Shown here piece after piece: positions 10,175 through 18,649 of a stretch of 64,000 bases of DNA (its first letter is position 1; each line of letters begins with the position of its first letter). The notes beneath the pieces were generated by a model. That model saw nothing but the letters and a program-made list of their open reading frames with translations, was not told the origin of the DNA and searched no databases. The position numbers and the translations under genes are program-made. Origin of the DNA: Puniceibacterium sediminis (GTDB taxonomy: Bacteria > Pseudomonadota > Alphaproteobacteria > Rhodobacterales > Rhodobacteraceae); assembly GCF_900188035.1 (NCBI RefSeq), contig NZ_FZNN01000003.1, positions 62,001 to 126,000 on the forward strand, in the 5' to 3' direction.

Positions 10175-10262
10175 CTTCTCCCTTGAAGGTCAATTTCGCA
10201 CAGTGCTTAGCAGCAACCAGCGACTGCCTCAATGGTTACACGAAGCCTGTGAACCTTGGAAT

Positions 10263-10772
10263 TCAGTGCTTGGTCCAACCCGATCCGGGGTGCGTCGGGT
10301 GCTTGGGTGACAGCCTGTCGTCGGGGGATGTGACGTCTTCGTATTCGCCGTCGATCACATCGCCGCGCGCGCCGGGTTGTGGTCGCCGCTGCGGACCGGG
10401 CCCGCCGCCCATTTCAAAACGCTGAACCTTGATGTGTTTGCGCAGATAATTGATCACGGCGTTCCGGACCGGCGGGGTCAAAAGCGCAAAACCCATGGCA
10501 TCGGTGAAAAAACCTGGGGTCAGCAACAGCACGCCGGCCACAAGGATCATGGCGCCGTGGGCCAAAGGTTCGGTCGGGTCGCGTAGATCGGAGAACGACC
10601 GGCGCACGTTATTTAGCGCCATAGCCCCCTGTGATCGGACCAACCAGGTGCCAAGAACGGCGGTCAGCACAACAATCGCAAGCGTCGGCCAAAGACCGAT
10701 CAGGCCACCGACCTGGATAAACAATGCAATCTCGATAATCGGGACTGCCAGAAAAGCCACAAATAGCCACAT
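10263..10772 (-). CDS. fxsA: FxsA-family membrane protein
   Basis: FxsA proteins are small inner-membrane proteins; the E. coli member relieves phage exclusion when overproduced, and the normal role is unclear. The 169-residue protein has three or four hydrophobic segments (MWLFVAFLAVPIIEIALFIQVGGLIGLWPTL, ALAIVVLTAVLGTWLV, and MILVAGVLLLTPGFFTDAMGFALLTPPVR) and a polar tail. The ATG at 10770-10772 places the first helix at the extreme N-terminus as in the family; an upstream extension of 17 residues is unlike it. It is divergent from timA. Confidence 0.88.
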   Translation of the reverse strand: MWLFVAFLAVPIIEIALFIQVGGLIGLWPTLAIVVLTAVLGTWLVRSQGAMALNNVRRSFSDLRDPTEPLAHGAMILVAGVLLLTPGFFTDAMGFALLTPPVRNAVINYLRKHIKVQRFEMGGGPGPQRRPQPGARGDVIDGEYEDVTSPDDRLSPKHPTHPGSGWTKH

Positions 10773-10877
10773 TGGACCGGTCTCCTTCTCTTGCGGTGCG
10801 GTGGACTTGCCCGCACACAGCACCTACATAAGGTATTAACTGTCCCTTTTAAATGCACACGCCACCGCGAGGTCTCG

Positions 10878-11531
10878 ATGAATTCACCGATTATCCAGTT
10901 GCTGGTTCTTGCCGGAGTGGCAGTTTTCCTGATTTTGCGCCTGCGCGGCGTGTTGGGAACCCGGGAAGGTTTTGAAAAACCGCCTGCTTCGGCGACCAAA
11001 GGCAAGGCCCGGCCCGATTTCGAGGTCATTGAGGGCGGTCCTGACCCTGACATCATCGATCACGTGCCCGAAGGCAGCCCCGCCGCCGATGCGCTGGCAC
11101 GGATGAAGCGGATCGAGCCGAGCTTTGGCGTTGGTGAGTTCCTTGGCGGCGCACGCGGTGCCTATGAGATGATCCTGATGGCGTTTGAAAAGGGCGATCT
11201 GTCCGAGATCAAGCCATTCCTGGGCCCCGACGTCTACGAAACCTTCAGTGAAGTGGTGGAATCCCGTGAAGCGCAGGGTCTGAAAATTGAATCCGACTTC
11301 ATCGGTATCCGCGAAATGGTCTTGCAGGATGCGGCCCTGAACGATGAAACCGGGCTGGCTGAACTGACGATACGCTATGTCGGTGAGCTTACCTCTGTCG
11401 TGCGCGACAGTTCGGGCGAGATCATCGAGGGCAACGCCAATCAGACCAAGAAGCAAAAGGACATCTGGACCTACGCACGCACCATGGGCAGCGACAATCC
11501 CAACTGGCAGCTCGTCGTCACGGGCGAGTGA
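10878..11531 (+). CDS. Tim44/TimA-domain membrane-anchored protein
   Basis: The 217-residue protein has one N-terminal membrane helix (IIQLLVLAGVAVFLILRLRGVLG), an acidic linker and a C-terminal Tim44-like domain (FLGGARGAYEMILMAFEKGDLSEIKPFLGPDVYETF ... DIWTYARTMGSDNPNWQLVVTGE). Bacterial TimA proteins are inner-membrane proteins related to mitochondrial Tim44; their exact role is not settled. The ATG at 10878 is preceded by GAGG and places the helix at the start. The stop overlaps a GTG that opens the next reading frame (GTGA), as expected if mltA originally followed. Confidence 0.88.
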   Translation: MNSPIIQLLVLAGVAVFLILRLRGVLGTREGFEKPPASATKGKARPDFEVIEGGPDPDIIDHVPEGSPAADALARMKRIEPSFGVGEFLGGARGAYEMILMAFEKGDLSEIKPFLGPDVYETFSEVVESREAQGLKIESDFIGIREMVLQDAALNDETGLAELTIRYVGELTSVVRDSSGEIIEGNANQTKKQKDIWTYARTMGSDNPNWQLVVTGE

Positions 11532-11731
11532 TCCGGGCGCTGTTTGCGAAACCCTTGCTGAGGACGGCTATGGCAACGGCAGACGGTGGCTTTGGGCCTG
11601 AACTCATGATTTGTGATCTTTGCGGCGGAGCGGTGGATAACTGGTCCGCCGCTCTGTCTGTATTTGTGAACACAGGTGGGGGTCTTGGCGGGTCGAACCG
11701 GTGCACCTTGTTGCCGAGGTCGCGGCGATGA
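11528..11731 (+). pseudogene. Probable remnant of mltA (murein transglycosylase A), 67 codons
   Basis: Related genomes, as I recall them, place mltA (about 1 kb) between the Tim44-like gene and smr. Here only a 67-codon frame remains. It starts with GTG overlapping the upstream stop and ends in a TGA overlapping the smr ATG, so both coupling junctions are kept. The segment NWSAALSVFVNT resembles the region just after the MltA signal peptide, and the rest does not match the catalytic domain. The simplest reading is a large internal deletion. It could instead be a genuine short protein; no signal peptide is evident. Confidence 0.45.
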
Positions 11732-12321
11732 CCCGGCGCCGCGTGCGCCCAGAAGAGCTCGAGCTTTGGCGTCAGGTGGCCCGCAGCACGGAAAAGCTGG
11801 GCCGACGGGATCATTTTGCCCCCGTGGGGCCGGCCCCGCGCAAGCCGGACGTTGAACCAGCCCCAAAGCAGGCCGAGCCATTGGCGCCCTTCACTCTGGG
11901 CCAGAAAAACCAATCCAGACCCGAAGCCCCTGCCCTTCCTCGGACCACAAGCCAGCGATTGAATGGCGATGCGGTTCAGATGGACAAGAAGGCGCATACA
12001 CGGCTCAAGCGCGGAAAACTGGCGCCGGAGGCGCGGATTGACCTGCATGGCATGACACTGGATCAGGCGCACCCCAGTCTGATCCGTTTCATCCTGACGC
12101 AGCAGTCACAGGGCGCGCGGCTGGTTCTGGTGATCACCGGCAAAGGGCAACGGGAAGATCCCTATGCGCCCATGCCCCACCGCCGCGGCGTTTTGAAACA
12201 ACAGGTGCCGATGTGGCTGCGCATGGCGCCCGTCGCTCAGGCCGTGCTTCAGGTCACCGAGGCGCATATTCGTCACGGCGGCGGCGGTGCCTACTACGTC
12301 TATTTGCGCCGCACCCGTTAG
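11728..12321 (+). CDS. Smr-domain DNA endonuclease/MutS2-C-like protein
   Basis: The 197-residue protein has a basic N-terminus (MTRRRVRPEELELWRQVARSTEKL), a Pro/Ala-rich linker and a C-terminal Smr domain with the LDxHG-type motif IDLHGMTLDQAH and the VITGKG motif, followed by HGGGGAYYVYLRR. Smr domains nick or bind branched nucleic acid; the roseobacter single-domain protein has no confirmed substrate. The start is ATG 11728, coupled to the short upstream frame. The stop overlaps the convergent MFS stop by two bases. Confidence 0.9.
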   Translation: MTRRRVRPEELELWRQVARSTEKLGRRDHFAPVGPAPRKPDVEPAPKQAEPLAPFTLGQKNQSRPEAPALPRTTSQRLNGDAVQMDKKAHTRLKRGKLAPEARIDLHGMTLDQAHPSLIRFILTQQSQGARLVLVITGKGQREDPYAPMPHRRGVLKQQVPMWLRMAPVAQAVLQVTEAHIRHGGGGAYYVYLRRTR

Positions 12322-13544
12322 GCGGGCGCTATTGTGAGCAACGGTCTGGCCCGCCGTATCCCGATCAGCATCATCACCGTGGTGAAGATGAAATAGGCGG
12401 AAACCGCCACATATTGCCCGTTTAGCGAAACGCCGGCGTCGATCAGCACACCGGTCAGCCCCGGCCCGATCGCAGTCCCGAAAACCATGACTGCCGCGCC
12501 CATCGCCTTGATCGAACCAAGGTGCCGTGTCCCAAAGAATTCGGCCCAAAAGGCATTGGGAAGGGTCGATTGCATGCCTTGCGTCAGGCCAAGAAACATC
12601 AGTCCGACGAAAGCGCCACCAAGTGTGCCGGTCTGGGCAAAGAACAGGAAGGCGACCGCAGCAGGCAATTGAAACCATGGCAGCACCCGGGGCGTGCCGA
12701 ACCGGTCCAATGCCCAGCCTGATGCGATCATTGATCCGACCCCGACCAGCGTAAAGATCGGGAACATGGTGACCAGCGACAAGTGTTCCCAGCCCTTGAT
12801 GCCGGCGTAGTGGACCTGATGGAAAAAGAATGCCGTGCTGAACGCCGGCGGCCCCAGAAGCGCCGGAACCATGAACCAGAACAATGGGTTGCGGAAAACC
12901 TCGTTGCGGCGCCAGTGGCGTCCTTCCATACCGGCGGACTGATCGGTTTCCGCCATGCTTTGCGGTGTACGTTCCTGACGCAGCAATAGGAACAGTAGTG
13001 GAATCGCGGCCAGCGCGACGACGGCGGCAAAAACCCAAAGCAGCCGCCAGTCAATGAACAGCATCAGAGAAACGAATGTGATCGGCAGCACTGCCTCGCC
13101 CAGAGCAATGCCGAGGCCGGCGACGGACAGCGCCTTGCCGCGTGTCGCGAGGAACCAGCGCGACATCGACACCACCGCAATATGGCTGGTCATGCCCTGA
13201 CCAAAGAACCGCAGCGTGAAAATCACCACCGGCAAGAGGGCCGCAACAGGGTTTATGGCCATGAACAGGCAGGCACTGCCCAGCAGACACAGTACAAAAG
13301 CGCCAAGTGCGCGGGACCGGTAGTGATCCGTCAGCCCGCCGGCCCAGACCATGGCAATGGCCGAGCAGGTGGTGCCCAGTGAATAAATGCCTCCCCAGGC
13401 ACCGTTGCTCAGGCCAAAGGCCTCGCGGATCTCGCCCGAAAAGACCGCGATGAAAAAGGTCTGCCCAAAGCTGGACAGAAAGCTGAGCATTGCACCAGCG
13501 GCGAGCCAGCGGGCATTATCGCGAAGAAAGGAAATCGTTGTCAT
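12318..13544 (-). CDS. Major facilitator superfamily transporter
   Basis: The 408-residue protein has the hydrophobic pattern of a 12-helix MFS carrier with a central charged loop (RQERTPQSMAETDQSAGMEGRHWRRNEVFRNP). The loop between helices 2 and 3 carries GGLTDHYRSRALG, a variant of the MFS motif A. The ATG at 13544 is used because it opens the first helix region (FLRDNARWLAAGAMLSFLSSFGQ); the longer upstream frame is polar. The substrate cannot be inferred; the N-terminus resembles monocarboxylate/oxalate-type carriers only loosely. It overlaps smr at the 3' end. Confidence 0.85.
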   Translation of the reverse strand: MTTISFLRDNARWLAAGAMLSFLSSFGQTFFIAVFSGEIREAFGLSNGAWGGIYSLGTTCSAIAMVWAGGLTDHYRSRALGAFVLCLLGSACLFMAINPVAALLPVVIFTLRFFGQGMTSHIAVVSMSRWFLATRGKALSVAGLGIALGEAVLPITFVSLMLFIDWRLLWVFAAVVALAAIPLLFLLLRQERTPQSMAETDQSAGMEGRHWRRNEVFRNPLFWFMVPALLGPPAFSTAFFFHQVHYAGIKGWEHLSLVTMFPIFTLVGVGSMIASGWALDRFGTPRVLPWFQLPAAVAFLFFAQTGTLGGAFVGLMFLGLTQGMQSTLPNAFWAEFFGTRHLGSIKAMGAAVMVFGTAIGPGLTGVLIDAGVSLNGQYVAVSAYFIFTTVMMLIGIRRARPLLTIAPA

Positions 13545-14050
13545 AGGTGTTCTTTGTCCCTGACGTTTGAGCTGTGCAAGTGGATTTCTATGCCGACGAA
13601 TTTTGGACATACACGATGGGCCAGACTGACGCCGTTTCGGGCAATCGTTGCTCCAGCCGGTGAAGATTTTTGGCCGATGCATTTGATATGGCGTTATCGG
13701 CCCTGACCTCTGAACTGGGGGGCGACGTTTGCTGACTTCAGTATTCCGCTTGGCTGCACACTGATCATGCTGTCAGCAAAGGTCCGTGGCTGACCTTGGA
13801 TGGGCGGAAGGTGGTCGGTTTCGGCGCCAGTACAAATCGACGCGGGGTTTGTTCTAATACGTTTCGGACACTTGGTGAGGATTAGCCCTGTCCGTAACGG
13901 GGCGACGGGACAAATCCAAAATTCCGCACTGGGATTGCGCGACAGGGTTAGGACCGGATTGTTGGCAGTATTTGTACGAGTATCCATTATGACTTACGCG
14001 GTGCTGTCACAATATTATGACACATCCAGCCGCAGGAGCCTGCAATATCC
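13545..14050. other. Gene-free region upstream of the crtE relic
   Basis: About 500 bases separate the MFS gene start from the crtE relic. Short open frames on both strands (for example 13694-13987 minus) have no recognisable domain, no good ribosome-binding site and unusual composition. The only element I can support is the PpsR-type site near the right end. Some of this DNA may be debris of a lost divergent gene, but nothing is recognisable. Confidence 0.5.
14005..14022. promoter_or_regulatory. PpsR/CrtJ-type operator (TGT-N12-ACA)
   Basis: The 18-base near-palindrome TGTCACAATATTATGACA fits the TGT-N12-ACA consensus of PpsR/CrtJ, the redox/light repressor of photosynthesis genes in Rhodobacteraceae. 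It ends 28 bases before the TTG start of the crtE relic. Its position ahead of a carotenoid gene makes a chance match less likely. No ppsR gene is in the window. Confidence 0.6.
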
Positions 14051-14985
14051 TTGAACGCGCGTATAGCCGCCGCTGTGCGGAACGCCGTTTCCATAAGGCG
14101 GGGCGGAATATCCCCACCGCAACTTTCCAAGGCACTGGGCTATGCGACCGAACCCGGAGGTACACGGATCCGGCCGGCCATCCTGATGTCGGTGGCACTG
14201 GCCTGTGGCGATGACCAACCGCAACTCACAGATGCGGCGGCGCTTGAACTGACCTTGTTCACGACGATCTGGCTTGTTTCGACGACGCTGACATGCGGCG
14301 TGGAAAACCTTCGGTCCATCGAGCCTACTCCGAACCGCTTGCTGTACTTACCGGTGATTCCCTTATTGTTCTGGGTTTCGAAGTCCTGGCGAAGGCCGCA
14401 ACGATAGTGCCCGAGAGAGGCATAAAGTTGGTGCTGTCGCTTGCGCAGCATACGGGGGTGGCTGGTGGCATTTGCGCCGGCCAGGGCTGGGAAAGCGAAC
14501 CCGAGATTGATCTTTCGGCCTATCACCGTTCAAAAACCGGGGCTTTGTTCGTTGCTGCGACACAGATGGGTGCCACCGCTGCCGCTCAGGATGAAGAACC
14601 CTGGCACGAACTGGGGGGCCGCATTGGTGAGGTGTTTCAGGTCGCGGACGATCTTTGTGATGCGCTGCACGATGCCGGGACGCCAAGTGAACCGGCTGGG
14701 CAGGATAATCTGCACGGGCGGCGCAATACGGTGACTGAACTGGGTGTGGATGGGGCGCGAAAACGGCGCCGGGATATCCTTGTCGGAGCCATTGCATCGA
14801 TACCGTCCTGCCCGGGAGAGGCATCGCTTGCGCAGATGGTGAGGATGCAGGCAGAACAGATCATGCCTGTAATCAACCCCGCGCTCGTTCTCGTCGAAGG
14901 CGTGGTAGTTGAAGGGCTGCTGGCCGGTACGGGTTCTTCGCCCAAGACTTCGATGTTCAAAAGACGAAGTGCTCGGTCTATATGA
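14051..14985 (+). pseudogene. crtE: Frameshifted geranylgeranyl diphosphate synthase, photosynthesis-cluster type (crtE)
   Basis: CrtE makes geranylgeranyl diphosphate for carotenoids and phytol. The first frame (from TTG 14051, with GGAG about 11 bases upstream) encodes ALGYATEPGGTRIRPAILMSVALACGDD and DAAALEL. The frame then shifts. From 14254 the other frame continues with LVHDDLACFDDADMRRGKPSVH (first Asp-rich motif, given here split by the shift), SLIVLGFEVLA, GGICAGQGWESE and VADDLCDAL (second Asp-rich motif). The family has five residues (about M/I-H-C-A-S) at the junction, so 13 nt appear deleted at 14252-14253. The catalytic half alone lacks the first helices and is unlikely to work. 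Confidence 0.85.
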
Positions 14986-15076
14986 AGAGGACGCTGGTGA
15001 GTGCGCACACAGGGGCGCATTGAAAATCGGGTCCAAGAGGCCGGGACATACCCAGCTGCGAGCAGGAGACGTATGG

Positions 15077-15613
15077 ATGTCGGCAAAAATTCCCGCGTGG
15101 GTGAACGGAACACTGGTTCCGGTGGACAAACTCGAAGCGCATGTCAAAGGCCTGCGTCACAAGGCCGTGTCCGTCTTTGTCACCCGTGGGAATGAGGTGC
15201 TGATCCAGCGCAGGGCGATGGGCAAGTACCATACCCCCGGCCTTTGGGCGAACACCTGCTGCACCCATCCGAGGTGGGATGAGACCAGCGAGGATTGCGC
15301 CAATCGCCGCCTGTCCGAAGAGCTTGGAATTACAGGTTTGTCGCCCGAATATCGTGATCGCGTGGAATATCGGGCAGATGTGGGCGGCGGGCTGACCGAA
15401 CATGAGGTGGTGGATATTTTCGTTGCCACGTCACCTGTCGACCTGACCGTTGATCCAGATCCATCCGAAGTTATGGAGACGCGATGGATCAGTTATGACT
15501 CGCTGCTGTCAGAGGTAATGGTCGCCCCCGAACGATTTACTCCCTGGCTGCTGATCTACCTTGATACCTATGCCAGCAGGATTTTCTCACCCGAGATGCT
15601 GGCGCGCGCCTGA
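15077..15613 (+). CDS. idi: Isopentenyl-diphosphate delta-isomerase, type 1
   Basis: Idi interconverts IPP and DMAPP. The 178-residue Nudix-fold protein has KAVSVFVTRGNEVLIQRRAMGKYHTPGLWANTCCTHPRW with the catalytic Cys in NTCCTHP, and the Nudix-like ANRRLSEELGI with the metal-binding and catalytic Glu residues. The ATG at 15077 has AGGAGA nearby and gives the usual length. It follows the crtE relic by 91 bases on the same strand; type 1 idi in this family is often tied to the photosynthesis gene cluster. Unlike crtE, it appears undamaged. Confidence 0.93.
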   Translation: MSAKIPAWVNGTLVPVDKLEAHVKGLRHKAVSVFVTRGNEVLIQRRAMGKYHTPGLWANTCCTHPRWDETSEDCANRRLSEELGITGLSPEYRDRVEYRADVGGGLTEHEVVDIFVATSPVDLTVDPDPSEVMETRWISYDSLLSEVMVAPERFTPWLLIYLDTYASRIFSPEMLARA

Positions 15614-15766
15614 AGCATCGGCGTAGCTTTGGATTATCATCGCGATGTCCCAGGTATCGCGTTTCGTTTCAGCGCTGCGTGGGGGCGGGTCGATCAGGTG
15701 ATCGGCTTCATCACCCGCAGTCATATATAATCGTTCCCATTTGAAGGCATCGCCGCGAGCCTGTCG

Positions 15767-16888
15767 TCAGTTCGCCGAGAAGGTCTGTGCCTGCCGCGTC
15801 AGCCCGAAGACACTGCCAATCAGGCTGAACACGGTTTGTGCCTTTGTCAGCGGGGATTCAGTGGCCAGTACGGTGTCTTGCGGATGGATCGCGAACTTTC
15901 TGGCCGCGAATAGCCCGTCTGCCGAGGTCAGGTCGAAGGTAAATATGACCTGCTGACGGGCGGGGCCGGTGTTATCCTGACGTACCTGACGGGTGTCGTA
16001 TTCGCGCAGGACCATCACGCCCTTGGGATCGGCGCGGGAATCCTGAATGCCGCCCATCAACGACATAGCCTCCAAGGCGGTGATCTGATCCTTGGGGAAA
16101 TAGATCAGGTCTTCGTTCCCCGAGGCACCCAGGGCGGTAAAGCTGCGCTGGTCTTCTTCCACCACAATTGTGTCGCGGGCGTGCAGGGTCGTGTTTCGCC
16201 CATTCGATTCATAAAGGTTTTTGGCGGTGATACGGTAGGTCGATGAACCGCGCAGCAGTTTCACCACCGGATTGCGCATGGTTGGAGAAATGCCACCCCC
16301 GGTCGCAAGCAGGGTGAGAATCTTGTAATTGCGTGATAGCATTGGATAATTGTCCGGACGCGCCACGCCACCGAGCAGATCGACCGAGTTCGCCAGCCCG
16401 GGCGTCAGGCTTAGCTGGACCTGTGCTGAAGGCACAATCGTTTCAAACTGGGACTGAACCCGCTCGCGGGCGGATGCTGGCGTCAAGCCGCGAACATGAA
16501 CCTCGTTCACATAGGGCAGGAAGATCGCACCATCGGAACCAACTTCAATCGACTTGAGCGCGGTCACCTTTTCCGAAGCGCCGGTGATCAGAGAATTTTC
16601 CTGGCTGTCCCAGATGATGACATCGACCAGATCGCCGGTTTCAATCACGGAAGAGTTCTGTCCCTGACTGGAGCCGATCCAGTTATAGGCGTATTCCTGT
16701 CCTGTCATCGGCCACGCCGCAATCCCGGGCATGTTGGTGCGGGTCACGGGGACGACCTGAAACGTCGGATTGTCGGCTTGGGATTCGGCCAACACCTCGG
16801 ACTGTAGCGCGGCTCCGCGTGGCAGGCTGCAGGCTCCAACAGACACGACTGTCGCTAACATGGCTGCGAGGCGTAAAGTTTTCCGCAA
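15767..16888 (-). CDS. Polysaccharide export outer-membrane lipoprotein (Wza/OPX family)
   Basis: The 373-residue protein starts with a lipoprotein signal (MRKTLRLAAMLATVVSVGAC, lipobox VGAC) so it should be lipidated and sit in the outer membrane. It then has the Poly_export domain (GDLVDVIIWDSQENSL ... VGSDGAIFLPYVNEVHVRGLTPASARERV) and SLBB-like repeats (VDLLGGVARPDNYPM; LLRGSSTYRITAKNL). This is the Wza/KpsD/BexD group that forms the outer channel for capsule or exopolysaccharide. It is divergent from a nucleotide-sugar-type SDR and an initiating glycosyltransferase; no Wzc-like partner is in the window. Confidence 0.9.
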   Translation of the reverse strand: MRKTLRLAAMLATVVSVGACSLPRGAALQSEVLAESQADNPTFQVVPVTRTNMPGIAAWPMTGQEYAYNWIGSSQGQNSSVIETGDLVDVIIWDSQENSLITGASEKVTALKSIEVGSDGAIFLPYVNEVHVRGLTPASARERVQSQFETIVPSAQVQLSLTPGLANSVDLLGGVARPDNYPMLSRNYKILTLLATGGGISPTMRNPVVKLLRGSSTYRITAKNLYESNGRNTTLHARDTIVVEEDQRSFTALGASGNEDLIYFPKDQITALEAMSLMGGIQDSRADPKGVMVLREYDTRQVRQDNTGPARQQVIFTFDLTSADGLFAARKFAIHPQDTVLATESPLTKAQTVFSLIGSVFGLTRQAQTFSAN

Positions 16889-16992
16889 GTATCGTTCCCC
16901 AAAAATTTGTTTTACCTTGAACGTGTTTGTAACGGTTGATGGCGTTTACTCAAAGATGGTTTATGCGGCGTTAGGAAAAAGGATCCCGGCAA

Positions 16993-17859
16993 GTGGCGGA
17001 AATACGGCAGGGTACGAGATTCCTGGTTCTGGGGGCGAACGGAAAAGTCGGCAGGCTGGTGCGTGCTGTCTGGGCCGACAGCAACGATGACCGGGTGAAA
17101 TTCGTGCCGGTCGTGCGCCGTGACTGCGGTCTACCAGGGCAAGTGATCTGGTCCCCTGGGGAGTCTCTGTCCACTCTGCCGGCGGCGGACGCAGTGCTTG
17201 CGCTATGGGGGGTAACACCGGGGCCCGGGGTCAGGCTGGAGATGAACAGTGTGCTGGCGCTGAATGCGATGGAGGTCGCGCGCGCGACCGGGGCCGATCG
17301 CGTGCTGCATTGCTCGAGCGCCGCAGTTTACGCACCGGCGACGGAGCCGCTGAGTGAGGAGATGCCGCCTAACCCGATCTCGGCCTATGGCCGTGCCAAG
17401 CTTGATATGGAGCACGTTCTGGCAGCGGATCAGGCGCGGCACCCACAGGGCCCTCGTATTATTTGCCTTCGGATTGGAAATGTGGCCGGCGCAGAGAGCC
17501 TGTTCGGGGCGATGATGCGGTCCGACGACGTCTGCCTTGACCGATTTCCCAACGAATCTGGCCCTGAGCGCAGCTATATCGCCCCGTCGGAGCTCGCGCA
17601 TGTCCTTGCCCTGCTGGCCAGCCGTCCGGTCCAAGACATGCCAGAAGTGCTGAATATTGCGGCCCCTGTCGCAACTTCGATGGAATCCATCGCCCGCGCG
17701 GCGCAGCGAAGAGTGATCTGGCGCGATGCCGCTCCCGGGGCCGTGCAGCAGGTCGTGCTAGATACAAAACGTCTGAATACGGTATGTCCATTGCGGCCCG
17801 AAACAGCCCGTCCGGATCATCTTGTTTCGGATTGGCTGCGCTGGAAAGAGGCCGGATGA
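16993..17859 (+). CDS. NAD-dependent epimerase/dehydratase (extended SDR)
   Basis: The 288-residue protein has the Rossmann glycine motif FLVLGANGKVGRLVRAVW and the catalytic Ser (HCSSAAVYAP) and Tyr-x3-Lys (SAYGRAKLD) of extended SDR enzymes acting on nucleotide sugars. The start is GTG 16993. The stop overlaps the next gene (ATGA), a sugar-phosphate transferase, so it probably modifies the first sugar of a surface polysaccharide. It is somewhat shorter than UDP-glucose epimerases; the exact sugar cannot be told. Confidence 0.85.
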   Translation: MAEIRQGTRFLVLGANGKVGRLVRAVWADSNDDRVKFVPVVRRDCGLPGQVIWSPGESLSTLPAADAVLALWGVTPGPGVRLEMNSVLALNAMEVARATGADRVLHCSSAAVYAPATEPLSEEMPPNPISAYGRAKLDMEHVLAADQARHPQGPRIICLRIGNVAGAESLFGAMMRSDDVCLDRFPNESGPERSYIAPSELAHVLALLASRPVQDMPEVLNIAAPVATSMESIARAAQRRVIWRDAAPGAVQQVVLDTKRLNTVCPLRPETARPDHLVSDWLRWKEAG

Positions 17860-18479
17860 CACCGCAGAAAAAGCTCTTTGACATGCTGAGCGCTATCGGA
17901 CTGAGTATCTTGCTGTCGCCGCTTTTGATCGGCGTGGCGGTTGTGGTTCTTGTCCGGGATGGGCGCCCCGTTCTTTATAAATCGAAACGGATGAAAACTC
18001 CGACACAGTCTTTTCTTCTGTGGAAATTCCGCACCATGACCGTCGTGGCCAGGGATTCTGGCGTTTCGGGCGGGCATAAATCGTCGCGTGTCACCAAAAC
18101 TGGTCGCATCCTGCGGCGCTATCGTCTTGATGAACTGCCGCAGCTTTGGAACATCCTTCGAGGTGACATCAGTTTTGTCGGGCCGCGGCCACCACTGCCA
18201 CGTTATGTCCACAAGTATCCCGAAGTCTACAAGGAGGTGCTGAAGGCGCAGCCCGGGATCACCGGACTTGCCACCATCGCATTCCATAAGCACGAAGAGA
18301 TGCTGTTGGCCAAATGTCAAACGGCGCAGGAAACCGAGGAGGTTTATTGCCGCCGCTGTATCCCGCGCAAGGCCCGAATTGATCGGATCTATGCTGGTCA
18401 AAGCAATGTGTGTGCGGATTTCAAGCTGATGTGGGCCACGGTTATCAGGCGTGTGAGCATGCACAAACGGCCGCGCTGA
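17856..18479 (+). CDS. Initiating sugar-phosphate transferase (monotopic phosphoglycosyl transferase)
   Basis: The 207-residue protein belongs to the bacterial sugar transferase family (Bac_transf), which moves a sugar-1-phosphate onto undecaprenyl phosphate to begin polysaccharide synthesis. It has one N-terminal membrane helix (SAIGLSILLSPLLIGVAVVVLV), LYKSKRM, KFRTMTVVA, the catalytic-core RRYRLDELPQLWNILRGDISFVGPRPPLPRY and PGITGLATIAF. It lacks the large N-terminal membrane part of WcaJ/WbaP and so is PglC-like in size. It is coupled to the SDR gene by ATGA. Confidence 0.9.
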   Translation: MTPQKKLFDMLSAIGLSILLSPLLIGVAVVVLVRDGRPVLYKSKRMKTPTQSFLLWKFRTMTVVARDSGVSGGHKSSRVTKTGRILRRYRLDELPQLWNILRGDISFVGPRPPLPRYVHKYPEVYKEVLKAQPGITGLATIAFHKHEEMLLAKCQTAQETEEVYCRRCIPRKARIDRIYAGQSNVCADFKLMWATVIRRVSMHKRPR

Positions 18480-18649
18480 CTGTTTTCTGTCCGTGCATAA
18501 CCCAACCTTGTTCGCCCACCGGGGCATCGGAAATCTGTTCCTCAGGTTACAGATCCGGCAACGATTAACCGGACATTTTTAATTGTTAAGTCGGTCGTAA
18601 TGAGCGCTCTGCTACCTCTTGCCTTGGGTGAGTAAATAAGGTGGTGAAA

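Noticed and set aside
13694-13987. 97-codon minus-strand frame in the gap before crtE
   Set aside because: No ribosome-binding site, no domain, and a partly overlapping plus-strand frame of equal quality; not supported as a gene.
18560-18600. Possible CtrA site before motB (TTAACC ... TTAATTGTTAAG)
   Set aside because: The spacing between TTAA elements is 3 or 10 bases, not 7; the best 7-base alignment has only 6 of 8 matches.
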